A stretch of 61,572 nucleotides of DNA from NCBI GenBank assembly GCA_022925895.1, contig JAKSYS010000360.1, positions 1-61,572 on the forward strand. Direction: 5' to 3'. The notes under the pieces were generated by a model. It saw only the letters and a list, made by a program, of their open reading frames with translations, did no database searches and was not told the DNA's origin. Made by a program: the position numbers and the translations under genes. Positions 58,212-61,572 of the stretch are shown here, piece by piece (positions within the stretch are counted from its first letter, which is position 1; the number at the start of each line of letters is the position of its first letter). This DNA comes from Fragilaria crotonensis (lineage: Eukaryota > Bacillariophyta > Fragilariophyceae > Fragilariales > Fragilariaceae).

Positions 58212-61200
58212 ATGACAATAAACGCCATGACATCACACCGAAAGGCGGATTCCGCAGACGATTTCAAGGAAGAAGAGGAATCATCGTCGGGGATTCGTTC
58301 CTTGGATGATGACGACCATAACCTCCACAGCAGGCCGAAATCGCCCGAGTCGGACACGTCAGCTATCGAAAACAAGAAAGTTCTCTCAGGCGTGAAGTGG
58401 AGTGTGATTGGTAGTTTATTCATCGCAGGGGCGGCGGTAGCAACAAGCACATTCCTTTACACAAAAGCACAAGAACAAACGCGTTTCGAGGAGCGTTTTC
58501 ATGATGATGCAGAGAGAATCGTCAATTCTCATAACCATCAGACCGCAAACAAGCTATGGGCAGCGTTGACGTTATATGCTTCCTTGATTTCGACAGAAAA
58601 CTATAGCAGTGATGCGCGTTGGCCAAATGTGACGCTCCCCGACTTTGATCTGCACACCTCAGGTCATTTGCAAACAGCAGCCCTGGAGTCCATGTTCTGG
58701 GCCCCAATCATTAACGCCCCACAACAGCGCGCTGCTTGGTCCGCCTACGCGGTTCAAAACCAAAAACTTGCAGGGATCAACGGGACGCAGTCGACTGCTT
58801 TACACAACAGAACGATCGCGGACGGTATCTTTCGACTGGACGCCAACCAAACGGCTATCGATGACAACAGCACCACATTGACTTTCCCGATTTGGCAGGC
58901 AAGTCCCTACAAAGCGAAGCGGCATTTGCACATGCTTAATCTGTTTTCGATTGAGCAGCTTCGAAACCCCTTGACCCTTGCCATGACGACTCGAACACCG
59001 TTTGTTTCTTCTTTCCTTGACGACGCAGTCGCGTCCTTTTTTACAGGAAGTCCAAACCCTACAGCGAAAAGCATTTTTGTCTTTCCCGTAATGAACACAC
59101 GAGCTGGAACACGGACTACAGGAATGATTGGTGCAGAAATCGACTGGGTGGCGTCCTTCAGCCTGGTGTTGGCAAACGGACCTGCTACAGTTGTTCTGAA
59201 GAATACTTGCAATCAACAGCGAACCTTTCAACTGAAAGACAGCACGGTCGCATTTGTTGGAGAGGGTGACATTCACGATGAAAACTACAATCACATGAAG
59301 TGGTCTACTAATGTGACGTCCTTTCGTCGTTACTGGAACGCCAACCAGCGCCCAGATGCACCTGTGACTATATTCCCCACACAAGAAGCAGCAATCAAGC
59401 TAGCTGAAAATGAAACACGTTTGAACGAATTGGGTATTTGCGTCTACTTCATGGACATTTACCCGACAGCGGAGTACGAAGCCCAATACAAGACATTTGT
59501 TCCTGTCACATATGTGCTCATAATCGTGACTGTCTTTGTGGGTGTTTGTCTACTATTTGTCGTCTACGATATTCTGGTGGAGCGACGCCAGCACCGTGCC
59601 GTTGAGAGTGCTGCGAAGTCCAACGCATTGATAAGGTCGCTATTCCCTGCAACGTTCCGCGATCGACTCCTCCAAAACAGCACAGGGAGTTCGTACGCGA
59701 AGGGACCGACAGGATACTTGAAAGGTCCAACTCAAGCCGGGACTGGAGTCCCTGTATGCTCAGTGTCGACGAACAGCGATTTCGTGATTTCACAAAATCC
59801 GAAACTCAGGTTAACCAATTTTTTGACGAATTCTAATGAGAAGGTGTTGGATTCTACATGTGCTTCGAACCTTGGGGATGACCCTATTGCGGAGTTGTTC
59901 TCGAATACCACGGTGGTAAGTTTGACCAAACACGCAGAGAACGTGCATGAATTCATCAACCCACCCTTACCAAACCTCAACAACGTCTCTTGGCAGATCT
60001 TTGCCGATATTGCTGGCTTCACAGCATGGAGTTCCGAACGAGAGCCGTCTCAAGTTTTCAAGTTGCTTGAGACCATCTACGCCTCCTTTGATGCCATCGC
60101 TAAACGTCTTGACGTTTTCAAAGTCGAAACGATTGGAGATTGTTATGTTGCCGTGGCGGGACTGCCGCAACCCAACCCCCAACATGCAGTTGTCTGCGCA
60201 CGGTTCGCCTATCAATGTTTAGTCGCGATGAACCGATTGACACATCACCTGGAGCTTACACTTGGTCCCGGCACTAGCGAACTGTCCTTGCGGATTGGCC
60301 TTCACAGTGGTCCCGTGACTGCAGGGGTGCTGAGAGGTGAGAAGTCACGCTTTCAACTCTTTGGTGACACAATGAATACTGCACGTCGGATGGAAAGCAC
60401 CGGAGATGCCGGGAAAATTCAAGTGTCAGAAGTGACCGCCCGCTTACTTGATGCGGGTGGTAAGGGGTATTGGCTCACCAAACGACAAGGGACTATCGCT
60501 GTCAAGGGCAAGGGTGAAATGCAGGTAGGTCGCGCTGGAGTTATTTCTTTGTCCATGTACACCGGGTGCTCACTTTAACACTTTCTACTAGACTTGGTGG
60601 GTCAAACTTCCTCGTGTGAGGAATCGCACAGATGCTACCACGCAGGCACTTCCAAGCAGCAGCCCGAACGTAGGTTGCGTCAATGCCAATCATTCGGAAG
60701 GTTGTGACGACTCTGAGAATTCCAGTTCAAGTCGTCGGAGATTCGATTTCAACATGATAGACCACGATACGTACGCGTGGGAAGGCGTTACCACTGACGC
60801 TAGTGACCGGACGGAAAATGATACGACAGCGGATCGACTTATTGACTGGAATGTTGAAGTCCTAACGGGATTTCTTGAAAAGGTAGTGCGAAACAGGATG
60901 CAATCAGCTTCGAAACCAAGAATCAGCACGAAGGCACCGAAGTGTTCGGGACTCCTTGTGATTGATGAAGTTGTTGAAGTCATCGATTTGCCAGACTTCG
61001 CTAACGTCTCCAATGGCAATGAGAGACTTTCGAGACGAATCTCGAGAAACATACCCGCAGCAGTGAGAGCACAACTGAGAGACTTCGTTTCGGCGATCGC
61101 CAGTAGGTACAGAGATGTGCCCTTTCACAACTTTGAACATGCCAGTCATGTAACGATGAGCGCGAACAAGTTGATGAAGCGAATAATAACACCAGATGAT

Positions 61201-61572
61201 CATGTTGCAGCGAGCGAGAAACCATTGAGGCCGTTGGAATTGCACCGTTCAACATTTGGCATATCGGCGGATCCGTTAACTCAATTCGCAGTAGTATTTG
61301 CTGCCCTTATTCACGATATTGACCATACCGGGCTCAGCAATTCCATCCTGATTGAGCGAGAGTTCCCGGTGGCTCGCACCTTCAATAACAAGTCGGTAGC
61401 GGAGCAAAATTCGGTGGTAGTGGCATGGGATTTGCTGATGGAGTCTCGATTTGCCGATCTACAGATGTGCATCTTTCCTCACGAATCGGATCGATTTCGG
61501 TTCCGACAACTGATTATCAACGCTGTCATGGCGACTGATATAATGGACCGTGACATGCTGCTTTTGCGTAAA
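58212..61572 (+). CDS. Receptor-type nucleotide cyclase-PDE fusion, copy 2 (runs off the window)
   Basis: A paralogue of the gene at 39702 in the same orientation. The start at 58212 is chosen because MTINAMTSHRKAD aligns with the start of copy 1. Exon 1 is 58212-60524, the intron 60525-60591 (67 nt), and exon 2 begins at 60592 and is still open at the window end (1098 residues visible). It has the same TM-sensor-TM-cyclase-PDE order and the same metal sites (FADIAGFT, TIGDCY; HNFEHASHV, HDIDHTGLSN). Differences: an 11-codon deletion in the N-terminal tail, NTARRMES instead of NTASRMES beside the transition-state Arg, and a strongly diverged linker just after the intron. The PDE C-terminus lies outside. 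Confidence 0.93.

Overview
This window is nuclear DNA from a diatom, most likely a raphid pennate. The evidence: at least four genes carry N-termini with a signal peptide followed by an ASAF-like A/S-F junction, the plastid-targeting signature of diatoms. There is a Ty1/copia retroelement of the CoDi type with a chromodomain-like stretch. Two genes encode the receptor-type cyclase/phosphodiesterase fusion that is known to be expanded in diatoms and linked to sex-pheromone response in Seminavis robusta. Introns are few, short (67-131 nt) and GT-AG. The species is inferred, not proven.

Layout. 0-12.4 kb: an Mpv17/PMP22-like gene, a plastid-targeted GNAT-like gene, an FUT8-like glycosyltransferase, a 6.56 kb CoDi element with identical 145-bp LTRs, and an APP1-like HAD phosphatase. 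All of them are broken by single-base frameshifts. 12.6-16.1 kb: intact VPS4 and an LRR membrane protein. 16.1-20 kb: gene-poor spacer with a MITE-like element and a striking 20-bp-periodic inverted array. 20-32.4 kb: a housekeeping cluster (TXNDC9-like, polyketide-cyclase/START-like, Pol III subunit RPC4, DUF1664, exosome RRP42, thymidine phosphorylase, UPF0489/C5orf22) plus a stray duplicate of the 3' end of the FUT8-like gene. 32.4-39 kb: transposon graveyard with a decayed PIF/Harbinger element, hexanucleotide satellites and nested inverted-repeat elements. 39.7-61.6 kb: two tandem-orientation guanylate/adenylate cyclase-PDE receptor genes (the second runs off the window) that enclose eIF2B-beta, a 2OG-oxygenase-like gene, an HMG-CoA synthase fused to a beta-ketoacyl-synthase-like domain, and a thylakoid-lumen protein.

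How the genes relate: the cyclase-PDE proteins should both make and destroy a cyclic nucleotide behind an extracellular sensor. The HMGCS-KS fusion joins mevalonate-pathway chemistry with a fatty-acid/polyketide-type condensing domain. The remaining genes are unrelated housekeeping functions in divergent or convergent pairs. The most notable items are the HMGCS-KS fusion, the cyclase-PDE pair with an intron exactly at the domain junction, the 20-bp inverted array, and the concentration of frameshifts in the left 12 kb.
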